Source of the DNA: Lichenicoccus sp965276875
Lineage (GTDB): Bacteria > Pseudomonadota > Alphaproteobacteria > Acetobacterales > Acetobacteraceae
DNA length: 64,000 bases
Assembly (NCBI RefSeq): GCF_965276875.1
Contig: NZ_OZ255701.1
Coordinates: 1,240,001-1,304,000 of the forward strand
Direction of reading: 5' to 3'
The notes beneath the pieces were generated by a model that was given only the letters and a program-made list of their open reading frames with translations, did not search any database and had not been told where the DNA came from. Below are positions 28,050 through 37,248 of this stretch, in pieces; position 1 is the first letter of the stretch, and the number at the start of each line of letters is the position of its first letter. Both the position numbers and the translations under genes were made by a program.

Positions 28050-28811
28050 ATGCACATCGACGGAGTTGCGGCGGTGGTCACGGGTGGCGCTTCGGGCCTG
28101 GGCTACGGCACGGCTGAGCGGCTAGCCAAGGCAGGCGCAAAGGTTACCATTATCGACCTGAACGCCGACCATGGGATCGGCAAGGCAAGCGCGATCGGCG
28201 GCCATTTCGTTCAAACCGATGTCACCGACGAAGCCGCGGTCGAAGCAGCACTCGACGAAGCGGAGGAGCGGCACGGCAAGGCACGCATCCTCGTCAATTG
28301 CGCCGGCATCGGTCCTCCGGCCAAAGTCGTCGGCCGCGACGGCAAGGCCCTCCCGCTTGGCGACTTCAGCCGCGTCGTGACGATCAACCTGATCGGCACG
28401 TTCAACGTCCTCTCAAAGTTTGCAGCGCGCCTGCATAACAGCTTAGCACTCGGCGAGGAGCGCGGCGTCATCATCAATACCGCCTCGGTCGCCGCCTATG
28501 ATGGACAGATCGGCCAGGCGGCGTATGCCGCATCCAAAGGCGGCATCGTCGGCATGACATTGCCCATCGCCCGAGAACTCGCGCGCTATGGCATTCGGGT
28601 GATGACGATCGCACCGGGGCTGTTCCTCACGCCCCTGCTCGCATCGCTGCCGCAGGAGGCACAAGACTCGCTAGGCAAGCAGGTGCCGTTCCCAAGCCGG
28701 CTCGGTCAGCCGGACGAATTTGCACAACTGGTCGAGGCCATCGTCACCAACCCGATGTTGAACGGCGAGACGATCCGGCTCGACGGCGGCATCCGTATGG
28801 CGCCGAAATAA
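28050..28811 (+). CDS. SDR, 3-hydroxyacyl-CoA dehydrogenase type II-like (HSD10)
   Basis: 253-aa SDR with AGGGAGGA before ATG 28050. Visible are VVTGGASGLGYGTAERLAKA, DVTD, ILVNCAGIGPP, the catalytic NTASVAAYDGQIGQAAYAAS with Tyr-Lys, and MTIAPGLFLTPLL. The ALPLGDFSRVVTINLIGTFN segment is typical of HSD17B10-like enzymes that oxidise 3-hydroxyacyl-CoA. Two SDRs of different types thus flank the thiolase. Convergent with the acyl-CoA dehydrogenase at 28830. Confidence 0.92.
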   Translation: MHIDGVAAVVTGGASGLGYGTAERLAKAGAKVTIIDLNADHGIGKASAIGGHFVQTDVTDEAAVEAALDEAEERHGKARILVNCAGIGPPAKVVGRDGKALPLGDFSRVVTINLIGTFNVLSKFAARLHNSLALGEERGVIINTASVAAYDGQIGQAAYAASKGGIVGMTLPIARELARYGIRVMTIAPGLFLTPLLASLPQEAQDSLGKQVPFPSRLGQPDEFAQLVEAIVTNPMLNGETIRLDGGIRMAPK

Positions 28812-28829
28812 GCAACCCAACTTGAAATC

Positions 28830-29990
28830 TTACGGGGACTTTGCAATGTCCCGGGCGATGATCTCCTTCATGATGTCGCTGCTCCCGCCATAGATTCGCT
28901 GCCCGCGCGCATTGGCGAATGCGCGCGCGACGGGATAGTCCCACATATAGCCGTAGCCGCCGAAGAGTTGGACGCAGCGGTCGACGACGCGCCCCTGCAT
29001 CTCGGTCAGCCACAGCTTCGCCATCGAGGCACGACTCGTGTCGAGCGTACCGAGCAGGATTTTGCCGACGCAATCGTCGACGAAGGCCCTGCCGACTTCG
29101 ATGTCGGTCTTGAGCTCAGCCAGGGTGAACCGTGTTACCTGAAAGTCCGCGACCAATTGGCCGAAGGCGCGACGCTCTCTCACATACTTCAACGTCTCCG
29201 CAAAGACAGCCTCGGTGAGCGCGAGCGCGGAGATGGCAATGATCAAGCGTTCGATTGGCAACTCCTGCATCAGATACGCCATGCCCTTGCCTTCTTCGCC
29301 CAGCAGCGCTTCGACGGGTACTCGCACGTCATCGAGGAACAGCTCGGTCGTATCCTGCGCCTTCTGCCCGACCTTCTCCAGCAAGCGCCCACGCCGGAAA
29401 CCAGGCCGATCAGTCTCGACCAGGAAGATGCTCTTCGAGCCAGTGTTGGCGGAGGCGCCGGTGTTCGCGACGACCAGCGCGAGATCGGCCAACCAGCCAT
29501 TGGTGATGAACGTCTTTGATCCATTGAGGACCCATTCGTCGCCGTCGCGTACCGCCCTGGTGCGTAACCCACGCATGTCACTCCCCGCATCAGGCTCGCT
29601 GATGCCGATGCAGGTGACGATATCACCGCTCATGCACCTGGGCAGCCAGCGTCGCTTCTGTTGCAAGGTCCCGAGTCGCTCGATGTACGGCACAACGATG
29701 TCGGAATGCAGGTATAATCCGGGGAGCTCGCAATGGCTTCGCGCCATCTCCTCGATAATGACCTGCGAATGACGGATGTCGCCGCCAACGCCGCCATTCT
29801 CCTCCTTTAACATTGGACAGAGCAGACCAAGTGCACCGGCCTTGCGCCAGATTGCCCGGTCGCCATGGCCCTGTTTTTCCCACGCGGCATAGTGAGGCGC
29901 GATTTCTTCCGTAAAGAAGCGGCGCGCCGTCGCACGAACCATCTCAAGTTCCGCGTCATCTACCACGATGTGCTCGCTGAGCGCGTTCAT
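28830..29990 (-). CDS. Acyl-CoA dehydrogenase, long/branched-chain type
   Basis: 386-aa ACAD. It has CIGISEPDAGSDMRGL, EWVLNGSKTFITNGW and QLFGGYGYMWDYPVAR. The usual C-terminal Glu is replaced (IYGGSSDIMKEI), as in LCAD and isovaleryl-CoA dehydrogenase, where the base is the Glu in the LPIERLIIAISAL helix; that helix is present. It should therefore act on long or branched acyl-CoA. It follows the esterase/racemase/ligase genes on the same strand. Confidence 0.93.
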   Translation of the reverse strand: MNALSEHIVVDDAELEMVRATARRFFTEEIAPHYAAWEKQGHGDRAIWRKAGALGLLCPMLKEENGGVGGDIRHSQVIIEEMARSHCELPGLYLHSDIVVPYIERLGTLQQKRRWLPRCMSGDIVTCIGISEPDAGSDMRGLRTRAVRDGDEWVLNGSKTFITNGWLADLALVVANTGASANTGSKSIFLVETDRPGFRRGRLLEKVGQKAQDTTELFLDDVRVPVEALLGEEGKGMAYLMQELPIERLIIAISALALTEAVFAETLKYVRERRAFGQLVADFQVTRFTLAELKTDIEVGRAFVDDCVGKILLGTLDTSRASMAKLWLTEMQGRVVDRCVQLFGGYGYMWDYPVARAFANARGQRIYGGSSDIMKEIIARDIAKSP

Positions 29991-30027
29991 TATCTATCCT
30001 GACCGGGTGAATGGGTTCACGAGAGCA

Positions 30028-31569
30028 TTACCGCCGGAACATGCGTCTGAGATCGCTACGCGGATCCGCCACTATGCGACACGCTGTGTCGAAGATCATG
30101 GTCTCGCGCCGCTCGGTATCAAAGGCGGTCCATCGCGGAAGGTCTGGCATGCCCGGCACCCCGGTCCGGGCGAATTCGGCCCAGGCCGAACTCATCTTCC
30201 AGGAGAGCGCCAGCGGCTCGGTCAGATCTTCCCCGAACATCGAGACAACGCTCGTTACGGTATCCATGACAAGCGGCACACTCAGACCGTGCGGCGCTCC
30301 CCATTTCCCGCCGTCAACAGGAGTGTTCCACTCGATCAGCCACATATAAACCGGTGCGCGCCGCTGCGCCGCGCGTTCGGCCTGCACGATGGATCGGCTA
30401 CGAAACAGCAACTCGGTCGTCACGGCAAACAGTACGTCGGCTGGGGCGGCATCGGGCATGCTGCGCCGGGCGCAGTCGATGATCTCCGTCGTCCCCATCG
30501 GCAGCCCTGACGGCAACAGCCGTTCGAGACGCTGCTCCAATGCCTCCCATGTCAGTCCGGCTGTCGAGCCGCCGAGGAACTCGCTGAATATCGACGTCTC
30601 AGTCGCTGTCGTGCCGATAAGGAGTGGCACGTCGCTCGAGATTTCGGGTGCCGTGGGTTCGAAAGGATGGCGCGGCAGGTTGACACCGTCGACGACCGGG
30701 CCGAGTCCGGACGAGGTCAATCCGCCGTCGGGATACATCTTCATGTAGCCGCCGAGTAGTCGCTCCCCACTGAGCGACAGCAGCTCGTGCGCTTTGTCGC
30801 GCGGGATATCCAACGCCGCCAGCAATCGTCCGGCAGCGTCGGCGGCGCTCTCAGGCACGGTAGCGGTCAACATCGGTCCGCTTTCCACGGAGGCGCGATG
30901 GAACAGGCCTTTGGCGGCCGGCATCGCCATCAAGGTCGATACCTTTTGTCCTCCCCCTGATACACCGAAGATTGTGACATTCGCGGGATCACCGCCGAAA
31001 GCGGCAATGTTGTCGCGCACCCAGCGAAGGCTTTCGATTACGTCCAGGATGCCGACGGTGCCTGAATCGGCATAGTTCGGCCCAAGCAGATCGACCAGGT
31101 ACGAGAAGCCGAAAATCCCCAGGCGATGATTGACGTTCACCCTAACAACATCATGATCTCTCGCGAAGGTCTCGCCACTTCGCGCCGATGAATTGCCGTT
31201 GCCGACCGTCCAGGCTCCGCCGTGCAGGTTCACCATTACCGGACGCCGGACCTGGTCGCCGATCGCCGGTGTCCAGATGTTGAGGAACAGACAATCCTCA
31301 CTGGAGGCGGTAGGCTGATCCCAGCCGGACCGCAACAGTTCGAAGTCCGGGCTGGCGGGTTGGATGCACTGATCGCCAAACGACAGCGCGTCCTGAATTC
31401 CTTGCCAGGGCTGGACGGGGATCGGGGTTCGAAAGCGTTGACTGGATGTGTCCTCGCCGTAGCGCACGCCGGTAAATGTATATACGCCGTCGCCAAACCT
31501 GCCTCTTAGATCTCCGGCAAGAGTCCGAACTACCGCGAGTTCAGTCGAAGCGTTCCTGTCATCCGTCAT
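30028..31569 (-). CDS. Type-B carboxylesterase, cytoplasmic
   Basis: 513-aa esterase starting MTDDRNASTELAVV; its ATG overlaps the stop of the racemase gene (ATGA, 31566-31569). Type-B signature SEDCLFLNIWTP, HGGAWTVG oxyanion loop and GDPANVTIFGVSGGGQK are present, so the nucleophile sits in GVSGG instead of GESAG. No signal peptide, unlike the esterase at 4832-6508. Coupling to CoA-activation genes suggests cleavage of an ester or lactone intermediate before or after CoA ligation. Confidence 0.88.
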   Translation of the reverse strand: MTDDRNASTELAVVRTLAGDLRGRFGDGVYTFTGVRYGEDTSSQRFRTPIPVQPWQGIQDALSFGDQCIQPASPDFELLRSGWDQPTASSEDCLFLNIWTPAIGDQVRRPVMVNLHGGAWTVGNGNSSARSGETFARDHDVVRVNVNHRLGIFGFSYLVDLLGPNYADSGTVGILDVIESLRWVRDNIAAFGGDPANVTIFGVSGGGQKVSTLMAMPAAKGLFHRASVESGPMLTATVPESAADAAGRLLAALDIPRDKAHELLSLSGERLLGGYMKMYPDGGLTSSGLGPVVDGVNLPRHPFEPTAPEISSDVPLLIGTTATETSIFSEFLGGSTAGLTWEALEQRLERLLPSGLPMGTTEIIDCARRSMPDAAPADVLFAVTTELLFRSRSIVQAERAAQRRAPVYMWLIEWNTPVDGGKWGAPHGLSVPLVMDTVTSVVSMFGEDLTEPLALSWKMSSAWAEFARTGVPGMPDLPRWTAFDTERRETMIFDTACRIVADPRSDLRRMFRR

Positions 31570-32672
31570 GCCGAGTTTCCCTTGAGCCATTGCCTCCGGA
31601 GCGTCTCGCCGTCTCCGCCTTGACCAACATCGCCTGGTGTGCGGGAGAAGCGGGGCGCGGGCGCCGCTTGCGTCAGTCCGTCGACTTCCACATAGGTGTC
31701 GCGCGCCTGCATTTGAGGATGCGTAAGCGACTCGTCGTAGGTCAAAACGGGAGCAAAACAGGCGTCACTGCCCTCAAGGAGCGAGCACCATTCATCCCGA
31801 GTCTTTTGCTTAAACAATACGGCGAGGATCCGGGCCCGTTCGGACCAGTTTGTCGGATCGTTCTGCTGCTGCCGCAGGTCTGCCGACGCGCCAACGCGTT
31901 CAAGCAGCTGCGCGTAAAACTGCGGCTCAAGGGGGCCGACGGAGACATGTTTTCCATCGGCGCATTCGTAACAGCGATAGAAGGGCGCCTGGCCACCCAG
32001 AAGGTTTCTGTCCGGTTCGAGCGAGATCATCCGCGACGGCAGCAGCCCGCCGAACATCGCCATCAGTGAGGCGACACCATCGACGATGGCAGCGTCTACC
32101 ACTTGGCCTTTCCCTGAGCGCTCACGCTCCCAGAGTGCCGCGACGATGCCAAGCGCCAGGTACAAGGAGCCGCCGCCGAAATCACCGACGAGGTTCAGCG
32201 GCGGAACTGGCCGCCGTTCGCCGTCGGTGATCGCGGCCAGTGCGCCCGTCAGCGCGATGTAGTTGATGTCGTGCCCGGCGGCCTGAGCCAACGGACCGGT
32301 TTGCCCCCAACCCGTCATCCGTCCGTAGACGAGCCGCGGATTACGCGCCAGGAGGTCGTCGGGGCCGAAGCCCAGCCTCTCCATCACACCTGGTCGATAG
32401 CCCTCGACAATGACATCGGCGTGCTCGACAGTCTCCATGACGATCGCTCGTCCTTCTACGCTGCGTATGTCGACTGCAATGGTATGGCGGCCGCGATCGA
32501 TGACGGGATTCGGCCAGCCGTTACCCCCCGGCCGCTCGAAGCGAAGCACCTCTGCCCCCAGGTCCGAGAGCAGCATGACGCAATGCGGCCCCGGACCGAT
32601 GCCCGCGAATTCTACGATACGAACCCCTGCGAGGGGCCCAGTTCTGGCTTGCTCGGCCATTGGTTCCTTCAT
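31566..32672 (-). CDS. CaiB/BaiF family CoA enzyme, alpha-methylacyl-CoA racemase-like
   Basis: 368-aa family III CoA-transferase-fold protein. The N-terminus has GVRIVEFAGIGPGPHCVMLL and LGAEVLRFERPGG. AMACR-specific features are GHDINYIALTGAL (His base) and LVGDFGGGSLYLALGI (Asp). Together these favour epimerisation of a 2-methylacyl-CoA rather than CoA transfer. That fits degradation of a methyl-branched or steroid-type side chain by the nearby SCP2 thiolase. Start ATG 32672 (MKEPMAEQ); the second Met is also possible. Confidence 0.85.
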   Translation of the reverse strand: MKEPMAEQARTGPLAGVRIVEFAGIGPGPHCVMLLSDLGAEVLRFERPGGNGWPNPVIDRGRHTIAVDIRSVEGRAIVMETVEHADVIVEGYRPGVMERLGFGPDDLLARNPRLVYGRMTGWGQTGPLAQAAGHDINYIALTGALAAITDGERRPVPPLNLVGDFGGGSLYLALGIVAALWERERSGKGQVVDAAIVDGVASLMAMFGGLLPSRMISLEPDRNLLGGQAPFYRCYECADGKHVSVGPLEPQFYAQLLERVGASADLRQQQNDPTNWSERARILAVLFKQKTRDEWCSLLEGSDACFAPVLTYDESLTHPQMQARDTYVEVDGLTQAAPAPRFSRTPGDVGQGGDGETLRRQWLKGNSA

Positions 32673-32713
32673 CGATCGCGCGCGGGACCGCCTCTGTCAG
32701 TGGCGCTCCGGGT

Positions 32714-34297
32714 TCATGGCAGGGTTCCGATCACTTCCGCGAACCTGTCCCGCAACGCGCGTTTCAGGATCTTGCCCATCGCACCACTTGGCAGCTCTGG
32801 GAGGATCTTCACCGCTGCTACTCTCTGGACAGCGCCGACGCGGGAATTGACCCAGGCACGAAGATCCTCCCCGTCTGCTTCGGCGCCTTCGCGGAGGGTG
32901 AGAAAGGCCACCGGCGTCTCTCCCCAACGCATGGAGGCGAAGCCGACGACCGCGACCTCGAACACCGCGGCATGGTCACTCAGCACGCGCTCGATATCGG
33001 CTGGATAGATGTTGTAGCCACCGGAGATTATCATGTCCTTCTTGCGGTCGCAGAGCCAGAGATAGCCTTCAGCGTCGAGCTTGCCGATGTCTCCCGTGCG
33101 GATGTAGAGGCGTCCGGTTTCATCCCGCCAGTAGACTGATTCGTTCGCGGCTTCGCGCCGATGGTATCCGGACATCAGCGTGGTGGAGTGTCCGACGATC
33201 TCGCCCTCCTCGCCAGCAGGGAGGATGCGACCGGCATCGTCGATGATATGCAGCGATACCGTCGGAAGAACAGTCCCAACAGTTCCGAGTTTGTCGGCTG
33301 GTACTGCATGCATTGCGAGCACGGTCAGCGTGCCCGTCTCGGTCTGTCCAAAGACTTCATAGAAAGGACCTGGCCAGGTCTCGAGAACTTGCCGCTTTTG
33401 GGCTTCGCTGATAGGCGCGCCGGCACAGAGCTTGACGCAGGATCTGCCATGGACCGCCTGATCGAAACCGGGCGCCTCCATGGTTCGGATCAGCGTCGCG
33501 GGAGGCAGCCAGGCCATGTCGATCTTCTCCCGCGAGAGGATCTCCACGGCGCCCGGTCCCGAGAACTTGCTCATCATGAAGAAGGTGCCGCCCCCCCAAA
33601 GGGAGAGCAACAGGCTTGACAGTCCGAAGTTGGAGTAGAGTCCAGTCGTCTGCAGAAAACCGGTGTCCTCAGTCACACCGAACGCCGAAATGCTGACGCT
33701 CTGCTCCGCGCGGGCAGCGTAGCTCTGCGCTATTCCCTTCGGATCTCCGGTCGTTCCCGAACTGTAGATTATGTCCGATAACCAGCGATCGTTCACCGCG
33801 GTCAGAACGAAAGCCGATGTGTCGGAAGCAAGCCACCCGTCAAAGGATAGTGTTTGATCATCGCCTCGGGTTGCGGATGCACCGATGCTGACGATTAAGA
33901 CCTTCGAGTTTGAACCCAGGAGGCTGATCGCGACGTGCGCTCGCTCGGCATTCTTTGCATCGTGGAAGAGAACTGTTACGTTCGCGTCCCTGATCATGCG
34001 TGCCTGCGCATCTGAGGCGACCAGGCCAGGCAGTGGCACAACGGGAACGCCGGACAGTTGGCAGGCAACAACCACAACGGCAAAATCAAGGCTGTTGGCC
34101 GAAAGCAGCCCAACACGTTGACTACCGCCTGGCTCCAGCCCCAGCGTCTGAAGACGTCCTGCGCAGGCGCTCGCCCTGGACACAAGCTCACGGTAGCTCA
34201 GCGAATGATCATCGCAGACCACCGCCCGCCGATTGGGCTCGTCCTGAGCACGCTTCAGTATACGACCAGCAAGAGTATCGCGGCCGCCGTTCGTCAT
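32714..34297 (-). CDS. Acyl-CoA synthetase (AMP-dependent ligase)
   Basis: 527-aa ANL-superfamily ligase starting MTNGGRDTLAGRIL at 34297 (AAGGTG ahead). AMP-binding signature IIYSSGTTGDPKGIAQ, YEVFGQTETGT, YIRTGDIGKLDAEGYLWLCD, hinge and the C-terminal SGAMGKILKR with the adenylating Lys are all present. It activates an aromatic or alicyclic carboxylate to its CoA thioester, feeding the beta-oxidation genes. First gene of the minus-strand run 34297-28830. Confidence 0.93.
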   Translation of the reverse strand: MTNGGRDTLAGRILKRAQDEPNRRAVVCDDHSLSYRELVSRASACAGRLQTLGLEPGGSQRVGLLSANSLDFAVVVVACQLSGVPVVPLPGLVASDAQARMIRDANVTVLFHDAKNAERAHVAISLLGSNSKVLIVSIGASATRGDDQTLSFDGWLASDTSAFVLTAVNDRWLSDIIYSSGTTGDPKGIAQSYAARAEQSVSISAFGVTEDTGFLQTTGLYSNFGLSSLLLSLWGGGTFFMMSKFSGPGAVEILSREKIDMAWLPPATLIRTMEAPGFDQAVHGRSCVKLCAGAPISEAQKRQVLETWPGPFYEVFGQTETGTLTVLAMHAVPADKLGTVGTVLPTVSLHIIDDAGRILPAGEEGEIVGHSTTLMSGYHRREAANESVYWRDETGRLYIRTGDIGKLDAEGYLWLCDRKKDMIISGGYNIYPADIERVLSDHAAVFEVAVVGFASMRWGETPVAFLTLREGAEADGEDLRAWVNSRVGAVQRVAAVKILPELPSGAMGKILKRALRDRFAEVIGTLP

Positions 34298-34526
34298 GAG
34301 CAAACACCTTGGTGAATGCTTGTTCCGCAAATCGGCTCGAATATTGCGCCGACAAAGCTCCGCAAACGCCTCAGCTTTTCAACACCGAGTAGTGGTCTCG
34401 CCATCTCAAGCCTCCCTTCGTCCGACTTTCACGGCGTCTTTCGGCGCGCGGACGGTGCTACAGGTAAGGATGAGCAGCGATTGGGCAGGCGTCGAATGCA
34501 TTCCTCGGCAGACATATGCTTGGTAA

Positions 34527-35426
34527 TCATATGTCTGCCGGAAGTGTCGCTCGCATGGCGCGCAGAAATGCTTTTACCACCAGAGTCGGCTCCCAACGCG
34601 AGCGGGTTGCGCAACACATCTGAGCCGGCGGCAGTGGACTTTCGCCGGGCAGCCGCTCGAAATTCGCCTTAAAAGCAGTGGAGCTTGAGTATTCGCGGGT
34701 GGCAACACCTATCGAATCAGACGCGGCGACAATCCGGGTGACAATGGGAAAGTAGTCGATAATGTGGAGGTGTCTCTGCCATAGGCCTGTGTCGTCGAAC
34801 AGCGAGCGGATGATACTTCCGTAGGGCCGAGAGTCGGAGGGAACCACAAAGTTGAACTTGGCGAGGTCAGAATGACCAATCGCTCCCACACTCAGGATGG
34901 GATGACCTTTCCGGACGAAGAGCACCGCCCGCATGGTCGCGATCCGTTCGCGTTTGACCTCGCTCCACTCTGCAAAGGCGTCCTCAAAGCCGAATGCGAC
35001 ATCAGCTCCTCCTGTTCGCAACAGTTGGACCACACGTTCGAATGTCGACGCGATAAGCTCAAGTCTGATGCTCGGGTGGCGGGCGAGCAGAGCCGTCAGA
35101 GGCGTTGCCAGCAACCATTCGAGAGACGCCGGACAAACACCGATCCGCAGCGACTGCGCGTAAGGATCGTTGCTCTCGCGGTCGCCCGCGAGCAGGATTC
35201 TGGCATCCTCGAGGAGCCGAACGGCCCGTTCGACAAATTCCCTCCCCGCCTCCGTAGGTGTCGCACCCCGCGCGGTGCGGTAGAAGAGCGAGTAGCCAAG
35301 CTCGCGCTCTAGATCGGCGATGCTCTTGGTAATGCCGGACTGAGAGATACCGGCCTTCTCGGCGGCCTTGGTGAAGGACCCGCTATGGGCCAGGGCAACA
35401 ACATGATTGAGGCGTCTGTCAAGCAT
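34527..35426 (-). CDS. LysR family transcriptional regulator
   Basis: 299-aa LTTR: HTH in GSFTKAAEKAGISQSGITKS with IADLERELGYSLFYRTARGA, then an effector domain (about residues 90-290). It sits at the upstream end of the ligase operon in the same direction, 230 bp before it. It probably regulates the CoA-dependent genes. An AATGC-GTA-GCATT dyad just upstream suggests autoregulation. Confidence 0.92.
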   Translation of the reverse strand: MLDRRLNHVVALAHSGSFTKAAEKAGISQSGITKSIADLERELGYSLFYRTARGATPTEAGREFVERAVRLLEDARILLAGDRESNDPYAQSLRIGVCPASLEWLLATPLTALLARHPSIRLELIASTFERVVQLLRTGGADVAFGFEDAFAEWSEVKRERIATMRAVLFVRKGHPILSVGAIGHSDLAKFNFVVPSDSRPYGSIIRSLFDDTGLWQRHLHIIDYFPIVTRIVAASDSIGVATREYSSSTAFKANFERLPGESPLPPAQMCCATRSRWEPTLVVKAFLRAMRATLPADI

Positions 35427-35681
35427 GATCGATAATGCGTAGCATTCATACTACCACACTACAATGCATCTTTGGCATGCATCAACACTGGTCGAGCCAG
35501 CCCTGTTTAAAGCGCTCCGTGTAGAGTTTACGCTTGAAGTAAACCGGCTGCGTATAGGAGCAGGTGCCTGGTTGAAAGGTGCGCGCGAGGAACCACGGCG
35601 AACTAACCGCGAGTTGTCGAAACTCGTTCAAAGCGTCTCGATCCGTGGGTGGCAAGCTGCTGTTGGAATAACACAGCAAAG
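35427..35681. promoter_or_regulatory. LysR upstream region with dyad and repeated half-sites
   Basis: AATGC-GTA-GCATT (35434-35446) is a perfect dyad directly before the LysR start. ATGCATC occurs twice 13 bp apart (35464-35470, 35477-35483). Both suit LysR binding. The rest of the stretch shows no supported gene; frames there are shadows without domain content. Confidence 0.45.
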
Positions 35682-35708
35682 GCCCGCCGATGCAGGGCAC
35701 CGGCGGGC
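35682..35708 (+). terminator. GC-rich hairpin, terminator-like
   Basis: GCCCGCCG (35682-35689) pairs with CGGCGGGC (35701-35708) around an 11-nt loop, followed by TGTGATTATTT. It could terminate a small transcript at the island edge. Confidence 0.45.
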
Positions 35709-35783
35709 TGTGATTATTTGGTTGCGGGGACAGGCTGCCACCTATACCGAACTCAGATCACTGTCCTATCACGCCGTTAACAC

Positions 35784-35812
35784 GGGTTCGAACCCCGGAT
35801 GGAATGCCGTTG
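35784..35812 (+). other. tRNA T-arm-like fragment, possible att remnant
   Basis: GGGTTCGAACCC is a T-loop-like core with a partial T-stem. No matching acceptor, D or anticodon arms could be built on either strand, so this is at most a 3' tRNA fragment. It lies where catabolic genes give way to accessory DNA. Confidence 0.25.
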
Positions 35813-35855
35813 AATTTATTTATCGTTAAAGCGAAGTGCGCTCTACACTGCCCGG

Positions 35856-36260
35856 CTAGGAGACCAGGAACCAAACGGCCAAGCCGCCACCGCCAAATAG
35901 GATCGCTGAGATCATAAACCCGAGGAGCGCACCTAAGCAGGCCATCGGAAATTCTCGGTCCTCCCGATAAAGCCGCCAGCCGCCGTAGGCCGCGCTGGCG
36001 ATACACGCCAAGACGAGCAGCTTGAGTGCCACCAGGGCGCCCTGCGGTAGTGCCCGGCTAGTGCCGTAGACAAGGCGCACACACGCGGCATAAGCCCGTG
36101 CGGCGTCCACGGAGGCTGTATCATGCTGGTATCCATGCATCTGCGCGTAGCAGGCTGCGCGCTCAGCCGCATCTTCCGCAAATTGGCTGTTAACCTGCGC
36201 GATCGTCGCGTTGGCATTGGCGATCGTGGACATGGTTGTTGCAAAGCTATCGCCTGCCAT
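35856..36260 (-). CDS. Hypothetical two-TM membrane protein
   Basis: 134-aa protein starting MAGDSFATTMSTIANANATI at 36260 (AGGGA ahead). It has a Ser/Ala/Asn-rich soluble N-terminal half with Cys residues, then two hydrophobic segments: ALVALKLLVLACIASAAYGG and CLGALLGFMISAILFGGGGL. No known family was recognised. First gene of the accessory region. Confidence 0.6.
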   Translation of the reverse strand: MAGDSFATTMSTIANANATIAQVNSQFAEDAAERAACYAQMHGYQHDTASVDAARAYAACVRLVYGTSRALPQGALVALKLLVLACIASAAYGGWRLYREDREFPMACLGALLGFMISAILFGGGGLAVWFLVS

Positions 36261-36607
36261 CTGCGTCCCTGACCAGGCCCCTATCCATCTAATTTTCTGG
36301 ACACCTGTATGCACTATCATGCCATAATGGGTCGAGCCAAACCTTTGGCCCGGACTACTCGATAGGAGTCGATTAAGCCACCTCTGCCTACCGGCGACAC
36401 CGATCACGTAAAAGGTTCGCCTACTGCATGCTTACATGCTCTCGTATTGTCTGGCTTCCACCCTCTTTGGGGCAACTGACAGACCAGGTGATCCTGGCTC
36501 TAAGGGGCAACATGCGTTCAAGCCATCGTGAGACGACATTGCACTGCTACTAATCATGCGCGCCGCCCAAGATCACCGATTCAACTTGCATCCGGAGCTA
36601 AACTTAG

Positions 36608-36811
36608 ATGGCCCTACAGCTTGGAGCTTTGCGTGCCGCGCTGATCGACTCCGGAGCATCGCCCGAGAAAGCAGCCGCGGCCGCCGAGGAGGTCGCGAAG
36701 CATTTTCGTGGCCGATCGGAACTGGAGCTCCCATTGTTCGCGATCGTGGTCATTTGCATGGGCTGCGTCGGAGCTGTCCTCTCCGGCATTCATGCGATTT
36801 TGCACTGGTGA
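36608..36811 (+). CDS. Small single-TM protein
   Basis: 67-aa protein. An amphipathic helix (SGASPEKAAAAAEEVAKHF) is followed by one membrane segment (LFAIVVICMGCVGAVLSGI). Similar helix-plus-TM mini-proteins are common in alphaproteobacterial mobile regions. It resembles in layout, not sequence, the 56-aa protein at 56458. Function unknown. Confidence 0.6.
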   Translation: MALQLGALRAALIDSGASPEKAAAAAEEVAKHFRGRSELELPLFAIVVICMGCVGAVLSGIHAILHW

Positions 36812-37248
36812 GACGCGAGAGATGAGTGACCTCCCGCATACCCGGACCGCGCTTAGGAGCGCGATGACCTGCCTGACTAAACGCCTTCGGGGCTTGCCCA
36901 TCTGGACGCTCCCCGAGGCGTAGACCCTGCTGGAGGAGCCCTACGGTCCCAAAGGGCAAAGGCTTGATACGGGAGCCGCAGGCTCTCTATGGCAATCACA
37001 CCGGCAATATCACAACCAAAATGGAAACCGCTGATCGGCCCGAAGCAGTCGTTTAAACTGCGCTAGTCACCCGCTTTGCAAATCCCTCGGATCGAATAGA
37101 CTGGTGCATATCCTCGAAAAGCATTTCTTCCGGTCCAGATCGTTGACCTGCGATCTCGCAACGGAGACCATTCGGGACGAAACATAACGCCAGAACGGCC
37201 GTTCTATTACCGAAGTTGGGGAGATCGAGCTCATCACTGTTGCCTAAC
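36812..37248. other. No supported gene
   Basis: About 435 bp between the small TM gene and the end of the broken SIR2 gene. A 186-codon minus-strand frame crossing it (37053-37613) has irregular composition and overlaps the real SIR2 remnant in another frame, so it is not called. No motif or clear hairpin was seen. Confidence 0.5.

Noticed and set aside
35700..35830. Complete tRNA gene
   Set aside because: Only the T-arm core can be seen; no acceptor, D or anticodon stem could be paired on either strand.
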